Positions 35,964 to 46,581 of a stretch of DNA of 64,000 nucleotides are shown here, piece after piece. Where the stretch lies: the NCBI GenBank assembly GCA_038503035.1, contig JAVSML010038971.1, forward strand, positions 1-64,000, in the 5' to 3' direction. Below the pieces are notes generated by a model that had not been told where the DNA came from, made no database searches, and was given only the letters and a program-made list of their open reading frames with translations. Origin of the DNA: Crocodylus rhombifer. Taxonomy: Eukaryota > Chordata > Crocodylia > Crocodylidae. Position 1 is the stretch's first letter. Each line of letters opens with the position of its first letter. Position numbers and translations under genes: made by a program.

Positions 35964-37289
35964 TTAGTTAAGAAGAAAAAGCTTCATTTGTATTGAAGCC
36001 TATGGTGGAACCCTCCACTGATGTGCGCTGGCTTTGGTGAGGGCTAACATCCTGCCAATGCCTGACCTACCAGGATAATATTCACTGCGATGACTAGATG
36101 TTGACAGTCCTACGAACTGGTAAAAATAAGGAGCATTTGTGCAAAAGCAGCAATCTTTCAGGTCTACAGTACATAGTTACAGGCTGGCTAGATTTTAATG
36201 TGAACTATGTAAGCCTTCTTTTGCTCCTCTTTATTCTTCTTTGTTAATCAAGGAAGCTCACCACTGGTTATTTTTTTCCATCCACAGCAAAATATGTGCA
36301 GCTAGGGTGAGGTGGAAGCTTTGTTCAACTAGCTTGTGTGTGCAGTGCTAAGAAAATGCAAATGACAGGCAAGGGAACAAAAGTACATTGAATGCTCCCT
36401 CTCCAGGCACTCCAAGGAGGAAATGGTAACAGAAAGGTCATTCAGAAAGAAAGACTGCATTTTTCCTTTTTTTTTCAAAATATTTTTATTTCAAATACAA
36501 ATGAAATATGATTTTGGGAAAGCAGTGAGGAAGGGAGAATTTAGGTCCCCTTTAAACAAAGAGGAGAGAATCCATTTAACATATTTTTACTTCCTTTCTG
36601 ACCTTCCTTTCTTCTACTCAGCCTCCTAAACGAGCATTCATCCACTCTCTGATTCGATGACTCCTCACCATACCTTTTGCCACCTATATTTAATTCTCGC
36701 ACCTTCAAATCATTCAGCCACAAGAAAACTCCTCCAAAGCTCTCCTTTGAAAACCCCTACTATAGTGCCACACTAGAAAGCTCAGATCACGCTAAATATA
36801 TAAGGTTAGTGAGGTTTCATTACTTCTATCATTTCTTCTCCTTCTTGACTTCAGCAAGATGGTTGAGTACTAAACTCCATAGTTTACATCATCCCTCTAA
36901 GATTGAGAGCATTGTGTTCTACTAAATGTTGGAGATAAAATAAAAACTTCCCTACTACAAGAGGAAAAGAACAGAAAGGAAAGAGAGCGTTTAGCATGTA
37001 TCCTCTTCATTTATCTTACATGGATTCATCTTATATTGCAACACTTCAGTATACTGATACTATTTCATTGAATTTTGTGCAATAGTTATATGCTAGATAT
37101 GTGATAGAAGTTCATCTTCCAGTTTGAAAAATCATATTCTATATATTTCATTCATCGTCTTATAGAACAAAAGGCTTCTTTTTATCTAAAAAAAGAGTTA
37201 TATTTAGAAGGCTTGAAATATTTGAGTTTACAGCCAAAATTTTGTTCTACCTACCTCATTCCCTTGGAAAACAGACTGTGACTCGAGGT
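35964..37289. other. Intron, no feature recognised
   Basis: AT-rich intron with T-runs near 36466-36475. No repeat family or exon was recognised. Confidence 0.5.
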
Positions 37290-37352
37290 TTGAGCTATCT
37301 ATATCTATATATCTGTATCTATATCTATATCTATATTTATATTTATATCTAT
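37290..37352. repeat. (TATATC)n/(TATC)n simple repeat
   Basis: A run of TATATC/TATATT hexamers directly abuts the hAT-like element starting at 37353. Related TATC/GATA sequence resumes on its other side (38080-38110), so the transposon sits inside a simple repeat. Confidence 0.9.
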
Positions 37353-38079
37353 TAGGGGTGTGGGAAGCAGACCCTATTTGATTCAGATTCGGCCCAAATC
37401 AGAGACAGTGATTTGATTTGGATCACCTTCCCTGAGTCAATTTGGTTGAATCCAAATCTAAAAATTCGATGCTGATTCAGAGAATCAGCAATTTGGACAT
37501 ACACAGCTTTAAAAGTTTTTTTCCATATACCTTGAGGTAGCAGGTACAGCTTGTGAAAGCTGCAATGTTGGGGTGCCTGGAGTGTCCCACAGGAGTACAT
37601 GCTTGGTGGCAAACCCAGAAGTGGACCGGAAGTACTTCTGGTTCGGTGATCAGCCACAGGGGAACCCTGGGTGCTTCCCCCCCCCCCCAATCCAGCAGGC
37701 ACCAGTTGCCGAGCTGGGGGAATGTGGGGGGCCCCTGGCATGCTCCCTGGTGGATCTGGAAGTGGAGCAGAAGTGCTTCTGGTCCACTTCCAGGTCTCCT
37801 GCCACGTGTGCTGGAGAGTCCCCTGTGCTTCTGTGGGATGTTCCATGTGCACCAGCATTGTAGCATTCATGAGCCCCTGCTGCCTAGAGAAAAAACTCTT
37901 AAAGCTGTCTCTATGTCTGAATCTCTGAATCTTTCCAAATCTCTTCAAAATGATTTGGAGGGTTCTGATTCAGTTTAGATAGATTAAAGTGTCCTCTGAT
38001 TCGATTCGGTGATTTGGCCACTAAATCAGGCCAAATCTCCACCGAATCAAATCAGGGACTGAAGCTTTGCACAGCACTA
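37353..38079. mobile_element. Foldback hAT-like DNA transposon (727 bp), type 2 core
   Basis: The ends are TAGGGGTGTGGGAAGC and, inverted, TAGTGCTGTGCAAAGC. Flanks ATATCTAT (37345-37352) and TTATCTAT (38080-38087) match at 7 of 8, although the simple-repeat context makes that weaker evidence. The body is a long inverted repeat: 'aaaagttttttt...ttgaggtagcagg' (about 37510-37545) pairs with 'ctgctgcctagagaaaaaact' (37877-37900), and 'agtggaccggaagtacttctgg' pairs with 'agaagtgcttctggtccactt'. The 198-codon minus-strand frame and overlapping plus-strand frames are products of this symmetry, not genes. Confidence 0.85.
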
Positions 38080-38884
38080 TTATCTATCAATCTAGACAGA
38101 TAGATAGATACAATTCAGACAAATATTGCATCATTACATATAAAACTACCCATCAACTTTCATCTGTACCTCCTGCCTCCAATAGCACAGTATGAAACCT
38201 TGGATAGTGCTTATCTGATTCCAGAAAGAGTTTTCACACTGGGCCAAATGCAAGCAGCTCTCTGCCGGAGGGCTTGTAAATCTAGGACATCATACCCACA
38301 GTAGCTGGCAACTTCAGAAATGCCAGAAGCTTGGGGAATTGCTTAAATTCCATGAATAAAATATTCTAGAGATGCAAGTTGAGATGCATTTATGGTGCTG
38401 ATAGGCAACACGCACTATGGACCAAAGAAAAAAGGTTAACTATTGTTGAAACATCTGCTGTTGGCAGCATAGATTGTGATCAGCTGCAGGTTGGCACAGC
38501 ATATAACTCTTTTTGTTGGAAGAATAGTTCTTCTGAATTTGGGATGTGCTCTCAGGGCAAGAGACAACATTTTAGATAGGATTGCATATGTTTTGTATTT
38601 CAGTCCTCACCTTCTTTATATCAGGTACTCCAAGGACACTGCCCTGGGAAATGTCTTATTTATATTGTGATTTTTCCCCTGTGGTAGCGCTTTGCATGGT
38701 TAAAATACAATTTAGCCTTAGAGCGTCAAAGGTTCCAAAATAATGTTTGTTACTGTGTTCCTCAAACTATATAGCACATATAAAAAGCCCAGGGTTGTAC
38801 TATATGATTCCCTTGGATTTTTCAGGTTATAATATACTTTGGGGAAAAGTGATAGAGCATGATTCATTCCTACCTACACTCTAG
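38080..38884. other. Simple GATA/TATC tail, then intron with no feature recognised
   Basis: 38080-38110 is ATCTATC/GATAGATA simple sequence. The rest is ordinary intron without repeats or exons. Confidence 0.5.
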
Positions 38885-40330
38885 GGTCAAGCCACTTTAC
38901 CCTGTGTTTTTAACCTGTGTAAAAGGGAGCCAGAGGCTCCTGTTATTTTAAGGGGAGGAGCAACATCAGTGTGGTTCCCCTGGCTGGAGGAAACACGACA
39001 CTTGATGAGCTGGCAGCAGGGTCATAGGCAACGGGGGGGAAAACCCAGAGGCTATGAGTATCTATTGCAGGGCTAGGTGCTCCACAATAGGACAGTAGGG
39101 CAGATCCCTGCTATAAGCAGCCAGGGCACTGCTAAAGCATTCCCAACAGCAGTAGGAACCACAGAGGGACTGGCTGTCGGGATCTAATGGTAAATTCCTG
39201 CAGGTAACTGGGAACCACCTGACCAGAAGGGGAAGGGCTTGGTAGGTATAATCCCAGGGCCTGAGCCAGAGCAGCCAGTATGGACCTGCAGGATGCGGGG
39301 GGAAGAGGTCTGCAGTGAGCTGGCAGTTGCCAGCTGACGGGTTGAGCTCCTGTTATGCCTGAGAACAGCAAGTAAGGAGCTGGGGGCTTGCAGGGGACTA
39401 AGATAGCAGGATGAGTAGGGTTTTGTTGTTCAGTCAGTGGCTACTAGTTTTAGTTATATCCAGGGTGCTTATGTTTTTTTTTTTCTTTGAGTTTAACCAA
39501 TGGATTAGATTGTGAATAGTAGGGGAGGTCGGGGTTCACATATTGCCATAGGGCACAAGAGGGCTTGTGCCTGTCCAGGGCAGGAGCTTAAGCTGTGGTG
39601 CTGTTCAAGGGGCATGAGGAGGGTTTAAGCCCTGCCAAGGGCTGGGCTCGAGGTGCAAGCAGGCAGGGGCTGAGAGGGCCAAAGCCTAGGCTAGTGGGAG
39701 AAAAAAAGAAGAGAGGTGGCCTGAGGCCAAGAAGGCTAGATCCAGAGCCCAAGAGTGGCAGTGAGTAGGGCCAGGGGCCCACCACCCGAGAAGAGGCAGA
39801 GGCAGGGCCGGGAGTCCGGCGCCCAAGAAGGAGCAGAGATAGGGCCAGTGACCCAAAGCCTGATAGGATAAGACAGGGGCTGGAGCCCAGAAGCCAGGTT
39901 CAATACATTGGGCCTAGGCAAAGGAGAGCGGCAAGAGAAAAGGAAAGGAGGCCAAGAAGGCCAAGACCCCAACAGAGGTGTAGAGGCCTGAAGTGGCCAA
40001 AAATTGGCTTGGAGGCAAAGTACCCCACCTAAGTATTAACCGGTAACAATTGCGAGGCATAGGTATGGCTGTAGGGGATGTTGGACACCATGAATAGCCT
40101 TAGGCAACAGGTGTGCTGGGGGCACAGATGGGCCTATTCCCTTAATAATTAGGGAATAGGATTGCAACCAGAGGGCTCTGGGAGAGACCCACTAGCCAAG
40201 ACGTAGACAGGGGCTTGATCCGGAACCAGAGACCAGCCTCCCTTATCGCCCGTCAACTAGTTACATCAGTGCATGGCAGGCAGGAGAAAAGTGGAGGGTA
40301 CCCAGGGAGCCAGAGCACAGCAGGAGTCAT
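38885..40330. repeat. GC-rich LTR-retrotransposon-like remnant
   Basis: The composition rises sharply above that of the intron. 38930-39420 has LTR-like phrasing ('ggtaggtataatcccagggcctgagccagagcagcc'). 39540-40010 is a purine-rich leader-like tract of iterated 'gggccaggggcccaccacc', 'ccaagaaggccaag' and 'agccaggttca' words. No gag, protease, RT, integrase or env frame is visible, so this is at most a solo LTR plus leader. It was called from style only; neither edge is certain. Confidence 0.4.
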
Positions 40331-43090
40331 GAGACCACCCAGGGACATCATGTCCATCCCTGAGATTCGGGTCTGTTTTTAAGACAACTGGGTGCCACAA
40401 CATTGATCTGAAGGATCCCCAGACCTTTCTTTGTTCTGCAAGGCTGTAAAATCTTTCCTTATTCATTCTAAATATAGAGATAAATGTTGCCATGGCTTTT
40501 AAAAGCAACCTTGGAATAGCTGAACTTTGGGACAGGTTGCCAAAGCAAGTATTCAATAGGCTCTTTAAATTGAGATGTTATATCCTTCAAAAATATGCAT
40601 TACTTTAATCATAAATTGTTGGATCTGCTACCTGAATCACGGCGCAACATTCAATAGCCAAGTCAAGCTAGTTAATGGACAGTTGTGCCATTTGGCCTCA
40701 AAAATCTGTCGAGTATTTGACCGATTATCAGTTGCCCTTTAGACCCTGCAAACGCTACTCAAATAACATTAGTCATGATTTTTTCCCCCCATTTTGATTT
40801 CCATGGAAGGCATTACAGCGTTACAGCTGACTCAGGTTCAGTGTGTCCAATGCTTACCCTTTGCTTTAAGGTTAGGGACATTCAAAAGGCCCAAGATAGA
40901 ATTGAGCTTAATTTTGCAATTTTCTGTAAGTAGTGCAGATTTAGGTAGTGAGTGAACAGAACACACATTCGCCCTTTGGGTAGGAGGGGAAAATCTTAAG
41001 ACTGTGTCCTGCCATTTTTAAACCAGTCTGTGTGTGCCAAACTTCTGTTATACGTATAGACCGATTTTATTTTTTTAATTATTTTTTTTGTGCTGGGTGT
41101 ACACTGGTTTCCAATCAGTTACACCAGTAAAAGTGTAATGTCGGTACCTGGCCTCTGTGTTTTAGTAGAGAGCACAAATATATATGAATATGTTTAAGAT
41201 TGATTAGGAAAGAGTTAAAGAAAATTCGAAAAATCATCTTTCCATCAGGTAATAATTTCCTTCTTAGGTATGAGTGCACATCAGCTTGAAATTTTTGTTC
41301 TTTACCAACCATGTGGAAATAATTGGTTTCCTATGTTTTGTAAGAGTACATTTCTTGGCATTTTATTTTCTATACAAAGCTGTCCATAATCATAGTCCAT
41401 TTGAAGTCTGACAACATATTTAATAACAGATTCGCATGTACAATCCTTGCGCATTAGTGTTCAAACTGTAAAGCAGGGAAAGCGAGTTGGTTGTGTGTTT
41501 TTAAAAAATTGAATTCAATAAATATTTAAATTTGGGAGTTAGAGGGTTCTTACTGTTGACCAGTAGCAGTCTTTACATGGTTCGTCTTATCACACTGGAG
41601 TGTCAGCTGAGAAACTTGCTTCCTGGCCACACTCAGAACAATTCTTTCATTTGCTTTTCTTTCATTAACCTGGCATTGGGTGCCCCTCCAGTAATGTCCT
41701 ATTGATATGTATATAAAACAGATGCTAGAAGTTCCCTTTTCTGGATTCAGGCAGACCTTCCAGAACATAAACTCCACAATAAAAAAAAAAAGAATGTAAA
41801 TGCATCTAATCACTTAAGTCCACTGCAAATGTCCCTTGCTTTCCCACCTCCCTCATAATCAATGGCATCAGCATGGACGCTCTGTCATTACCCATAGCCA
41901 GGAGGGGATCATCGACCAAGGCCACTGCAGTAGTTTTCTTTTAACACCCCTACATCTCCCAGTCCTTCCATTAAATTGACTGTCCTCTGCTATAATATGC
42001 AGCCCACAATCAACCTGATCAATGAGCTTTCGCTGTCACAGATTGGATTCGACCTTTATCTGCCATTCAAACAGAGATGCTTAGACAGGAACAAAATCCT
42101 CCATTCAGTGGCTGGGAGGCATAAGTGATCTGGAGAGCCTCTTTAGCCCCTCTGCAGGTCTCTTCCCCAGTCCCCTGCATATCTGAGCAGTGACCATCCT
42201 AGTAAATTAGTTTATGCACCGACGTGAGGATCTGGATCTGAGGACGGTGATCCAGACAGAACCCAACTGAATCAGTTTGATGTAATTGGCACTGATCCAC
42301 TTGCATTGTGCCTCTTGGACATAAGGACTTGCATAAAAGTCTTTCACAGAATCCAATGACTTCTTGACAACCTAGTTTATATTACTAGGATCGTATCATT
42401 AGCCTAGCCACGTGTCTGTTTTTTCAACAGCACAAAACACTGAAGTGTTTCACATGCAAAAAACCAACACAATACTAAGAAGATTGGTGAGAATTTAAAG
42501 AGCTCTCTCCATCTCATGGAAACATAAGTTAGATTTGCATAAATGAGAGCTGATGTGTGTCTGCTGGTGGAGGAGCAGCCCTAGAAAACCTTTTTGCTGT
42601 TGGAAACAATTTGAAAAAAGCCCACCTCAGTTCTTTCCATTGAAAAAAAGACATTGAGCATCTCAGGAACACCCTTGGGTTGCCATTGGGTGGGATAGAG
42701 AGAGATGACCACCAGTGACCATGGTTTATTTAAATACAGCAAAAATGTTCTCATAAATTTGAAAAGTAGACACCTGTCTAGTCCCTAGGCAATGCTGCCT
42801 TGATTTAATAGGGGAACAGTTGTAGTTTGCTCTTTCAAGGTAGGTCAGAACATTGTTTTCTCTTAGTCTTTTTTTTTTCCCTAGCAAACTAAAATGGCAA
42901 TGGGTAGATGGGGAAGATTTTCTGATAAATAAGACAAGTGTGTTCTTATTTCTGTGAGGTTTTTGCAACATGACATCATGAAATTGCCTTCAGCGAGAAC
43001 CCAGTAACCCCCTCTGTCCTCAACCTACTTGCATACCTAGCACTTTGCTATGAGATGCTCATGTGATCTCATGAACATTGTGGCCATTTC
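40331..43090. other. Intron, no feature recognised
   Basis: AT-rich intron with scattered T-runs (41068-41090) and an A-run (41781-41791). The segment 41940-42100 looks single-copy. No exon or known repeat was recognised. Confidence 0.5.
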
Positions 43091-43210
43091 ATTTTATTTT
43101 AGAAAAAAATGGGATGGACTTTGCATTTATAGGTGGAACAGTGAGGCCAGTTCTTATTTTGGAAAAAAATGGGATGGACTTTGCATCGATAGATGGAAGC
43201 ATGAGGACCT
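43091..43210. repeat. 60-bp tandem duplication, two copies
   Basis: The unit 43091-43150 is repeated at 43151-43210 with about 48 of 60 bases matching; the central 'gaaaaaaatgggatggactttgcat' is unchanged. Because 60 is divisible by three, both copies read alike (KKWDGLCI) in one short open frame, but I see no gene. Confidence 0.95.
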
Positions 43211-45078
43211 AAGGGAAGAGCAGCCACGTGTCTGTCCATTTTACATCAGAGGCAATAGAAACGTACCTCTTTCATCTCGCTCCTCAAATTTCTGTGGTAC
43301 ACGTGAGGATTTACACTGGAAGTAACATGCAATGAGGCAAGCATTCAACGCCTGATTAACAGATATTTGAACTCTCTTTCTGTGTAGGCTCTGCAAAACC
43401 TACAGGGCTGAGGAGCAGTTAAGGTCAAGTGTGAACAAAAGTTCAGTAGATAAAACCCAAACCACACAAAACATAGCTTGAAAAACTTCCAAAGCCATGG
43501 TGTGGCAGTCTGGGAATATCCACCTATGCGTCCCATGTAGCCCTTCCATTTTCAGGAGTGCACAGAAATTAAAAGGAGGGAAAAGAAAACTGACTCCAAA
43601 GAGGTGCTGAGTCCTCCTGTGGAAGGCAAAGCAGAGATGGCCATTGAGGAGCTGGAGGAAGCTAAAATCTCTGCGATCCACAGGAGGGAAAGAGCAGATG
43701 CTCTGGGCAGGGCTCTTACATAGCAGCACTTGCCTGTCCCAAGAGGCAGCTTTGGAAGGAGGAAGATGATGCTCAATTTTTTGGCCTCCTTTTACCAGTA
43801 TCCTGTCCCCACTCTTCCCAGGCTGGAGTCCAGTCCTCCCCCAAGAGAAGTCTCAGAGAGGCCCAGGGTAAGGGATAGCATGGTGCCAGAGAGGTGATTT
43901 ATCTCCTTTCCTTGTGGACTAATGGACATCTGCACACAAGGGAACGTTTCATTCATGGATACCTATTTTTCCCTTGTTATGTTGTTAGTAATCCTTAAAG
44001 ATAGCTTTTCCAGGGCAGTTGAAAGACAGCCAAACAAGATAAAGGCATGTCCTACCCTGTTTTTTTACCACTCAGACATATGGTATCAGCAATATCAAAG
44101 TGGCTTGGGGTTTTTAAATAAACAGGGATAAGTTTGGCTCTTCAGCTCCTGCTGAAGACAATGGGAGCCGTAACAATTTAACAGAGAGCAGAATTAAAGT
44201 CTTGATCTTTCACTAATTAGTAGTTAGGAACTTTTGGTGCTTTTGTTATGGGCTGCTGCCATTGATAGACAAAAATAGTCATTCTCTACTTCATTACTTA
44301 ACGAAATACAGACAGTAACCAAAGCCTGCACTGAAAGATTGCCCTGCATTTACATTGCATTGTCTTTGAAATTCACTCCCAAATTAAAGTGTAAATGCAT
44401 CCAAAATGATTACAGTCAATTTTATTTCTTCAGAAAAATCTTTCCTACGGTAGAGTTGAGTTATTTTCTATGATTTCTCGGGGGAGATGGAAGCATAGTT
44501 TGTATTAAGGGAAAAAAATGGAAGACGCTAAAAGCAACATTCAGTTTAGAAGTAATAAAGTACCTAACAGCCTGCAGTAAGACAGTAAAACAATGCAAAC
44601 TACTAAAGGTGGCTCAGGTGACTCACAGTTTTAATTTGCACTCTGGTCTTTAATGTGATATTGCACATAGTTTACATCATCAGATCCTTGTCATGCTATA
44701 ATTATCTCTCACATTTACATAGCTCTTTCATTTAAATGGCTTCTGAAGTGTTCTGTACATGGATACAGAAATCACACAAGGATAGTTGTATTGTTACAGT
44801 AGCACAGCTACTTATAGGGTAAAATACAGCAATTATTTGTCTGCATATGGTAAATTAAAGGTTATGGATGAGTTTAAGGCAGAAAATATCTTTAAAAATG
44901 CCAGGGAGGTTTATGTAGGGAGAATATAAGCATCCAAGCTGCAGTTTGGCAAGGTCACAAAATTGACAACAGCCTTAGGCTCATGAAAATCTCAGTACTT
45001 CTTTAATAGCCACATAGGGTGGGGTCCTCTGTTTTACCACCTGCACAGTGCTGCATGCTGGCACGCTACAACATTTGG
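43211..45078. other. Intron, no feature recognised
   Basis: No repeat family or exon. A 109-codon minus-strand frame (43400-43729) has no domain. Mildly GC-richer sequence lies at 43600-43900. Confidence 0.5.
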
Positions 45079-45209
45079 ACCAGGGATAGAAATTACACAT
45101 AAACCAGTAAAAGCGATCAGGTTGAAACTGGTTCAAATCTGTAACGCAGCAGAAGCTCAGTGCATATAAACTGCACTCAAAATGGTCAAAACTGGTTTAA
45201 GATAAACCT

Positions 45210-46178
45210 GTGGGCAGTGGGGTTCCCCAAGGCCTGCACTGTTCAACCTTCATCAGTGACTTGGACAAAGGGGTAAAAGGCACCCTGTTCGAATTTGCAG
45301 ATGACACTAAGATGTGGGGGGACATGGGCACGCTAGAAGGGAGAAATAGGCTGCAATCAGACCTAGACAGGTTACAGGGGTGGGCGGATGAGAACAGGAT
45401 GGGATTCAACACCGATGAGTGCAAGGTGCTGCACCTGGGGAGGAAGAACCAGCAGCATACCTAAAGCCTGGGGAACTCCCTTCTTGTCAGTGCAGAGGCA
45501 GAAAAGGATTTTGGAGTCATTCTCTGTCATGAACAGGGTCCAGCAATGTGGGGAGGCACTCAGGAAAGCCAACCGCACCTTGTCATGCATCCATAGATCC
45601 ACAGATGCATCTCGAGCAGGTCCAAGGAGGTGATCCTCCCCCTCTATGCGGCACTGGTCAGGCCGCAGCTGGAGTACTGCGTCCAGCTCTGGGCGCCGCA
45701 CTTCAGGAGGGATGTGGACAACATGGAGAGGGTCCAGAGGAGGCCACTCGCATGATCAGGGGCAGCAGGGCAGGCCCTACGAGGAGAGGCGACGGGACCT
45801 GAACCTGTTCAGCCTCCACAAGAGACAGCTGAGGGGGGATCTAGTGGCCTGTTATAAACTAGTCACAGGGGATCAGCAGGCACTGGGGGAGTCCCTGTTC
45901 CCCCGAGCACCGCCAGGAGTGACCAGGAATAACGGTCACAAGCTGGCGGAGGGGAGATTCAGACTAGACATCAGGAGGCGCGACTTCACGGTCAGGGCGG
46001 CTAGGGTCTGGAACCGACTTCCAAGCGAAGTGGTGCCGGCTCCTACCTTGGGGTCTTTGAAAGGAGGCTAGATGTACACCTCGCTGGGGTCATTTGACCC
46101 CAGTGCTCTTTCCTGCCATGGCAGGGGGTTGGACTTGATCTGCTCAGGTCCCTTCCGACCCTACCAACTATGAAACCT
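45210..46178 (+). mobile_element. CR1 LINE, 5'-truncated 3' portion
   Basis: It starts inside the reverse transcriptase at SGVPQG and runs to the genuine CR1 3' end 'ctgctcaggtcccttccgaccctaccaactatgaaa'. Frames are 45210-45464 (FADDTKMWG and GRNRLQSDLDRLQGWADENRMGFN) and 45646-46071 (DLNLFSLHKRQLRGDL, RFRLDIRRRDFTVRAARVWNRLPSEVV). Small deletions near 45232 and 45520 break the frame. Base-for-base closeness to 54165-55250 in the tail region suggests the same young subfamily. Confidence 0.95.
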
Positions 46179-46183
46179 AATGG

Positions 46184-46240
46184 TTTTCATAGATTTCATA
46201 GATTTCATAGACATTAGGGCTGGAAGGGACCTCAGGAGAT
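46184..46240 (-). mobile_element. CR1 LINE 3' tip, antisense
   Basis: The (TTTCATAGA)n tail followed by 'cattagggctggaagggacctcaggagatca' is the reverse complement of a CR1 3' end. It lies tail to tail with the plus-strand CR1 that ends at about 46178. Only about 55 bp is present. Confidence 0.88.
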
Positions 46241-46581
46241 CAAGGTTAAATCGGTTTATTGAACTGCTGTCCCAGATGCTGTCCAGATTCAAATTAATTC
46301 ACAGTCCCCCAGCATCTCAGGAGGCTTTGCACCTCCCCTGTAAACTCCATCCTTGCAGGGTGTGTGGGCTAGCCTTGGCCCAAGCTGTCTGCTCCAGCCA
46401 AGCAGGGAGGCATGCTATAGCATTTCCCAGTGTCTGGCCTGGGCCACTGCAGAGATATGGCCACATTTCTGGAGTTGAAAGTGAATGTCTGTTCACTTGC
46501 TTATCAGGTCAATCTACACAGTTTAGACTATCCTGTGAAAATTGAGTCAATTCAGCCTTGGGCTTTTTGTCTGTCTGTACT

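Larger units (their letters stand above)
45079..46581. repeat. Unclassified interspersed repeat (copy 2 of 2), interrupted by CR1
   Basis: The left part 45079-45209 matches the left edge of the repeat at 32797. The right part 46241-46581 matches its right half. Between them lie CR1 sequences 45210-46240. The break falls in 'gataaacctg / aaggttaaatcggttta', so the CR1 material appears to have landed inside an already resident repeat. Family not recognised. Confidence 0.6.

Noticed and set aside
37352..37948. 198-codon minus-strand frame and mirrored plus-strand frames
   Set aside because: They span a palindromic hAT-like element and mirror one another because of the inverted repeat; no transposase motif.
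43050..43325. Frame with repeated KKWDGLCI peptide
   Set aside because: The peptide repeat follows directly from a 60-bp tandem DNA duplication; no gene context.
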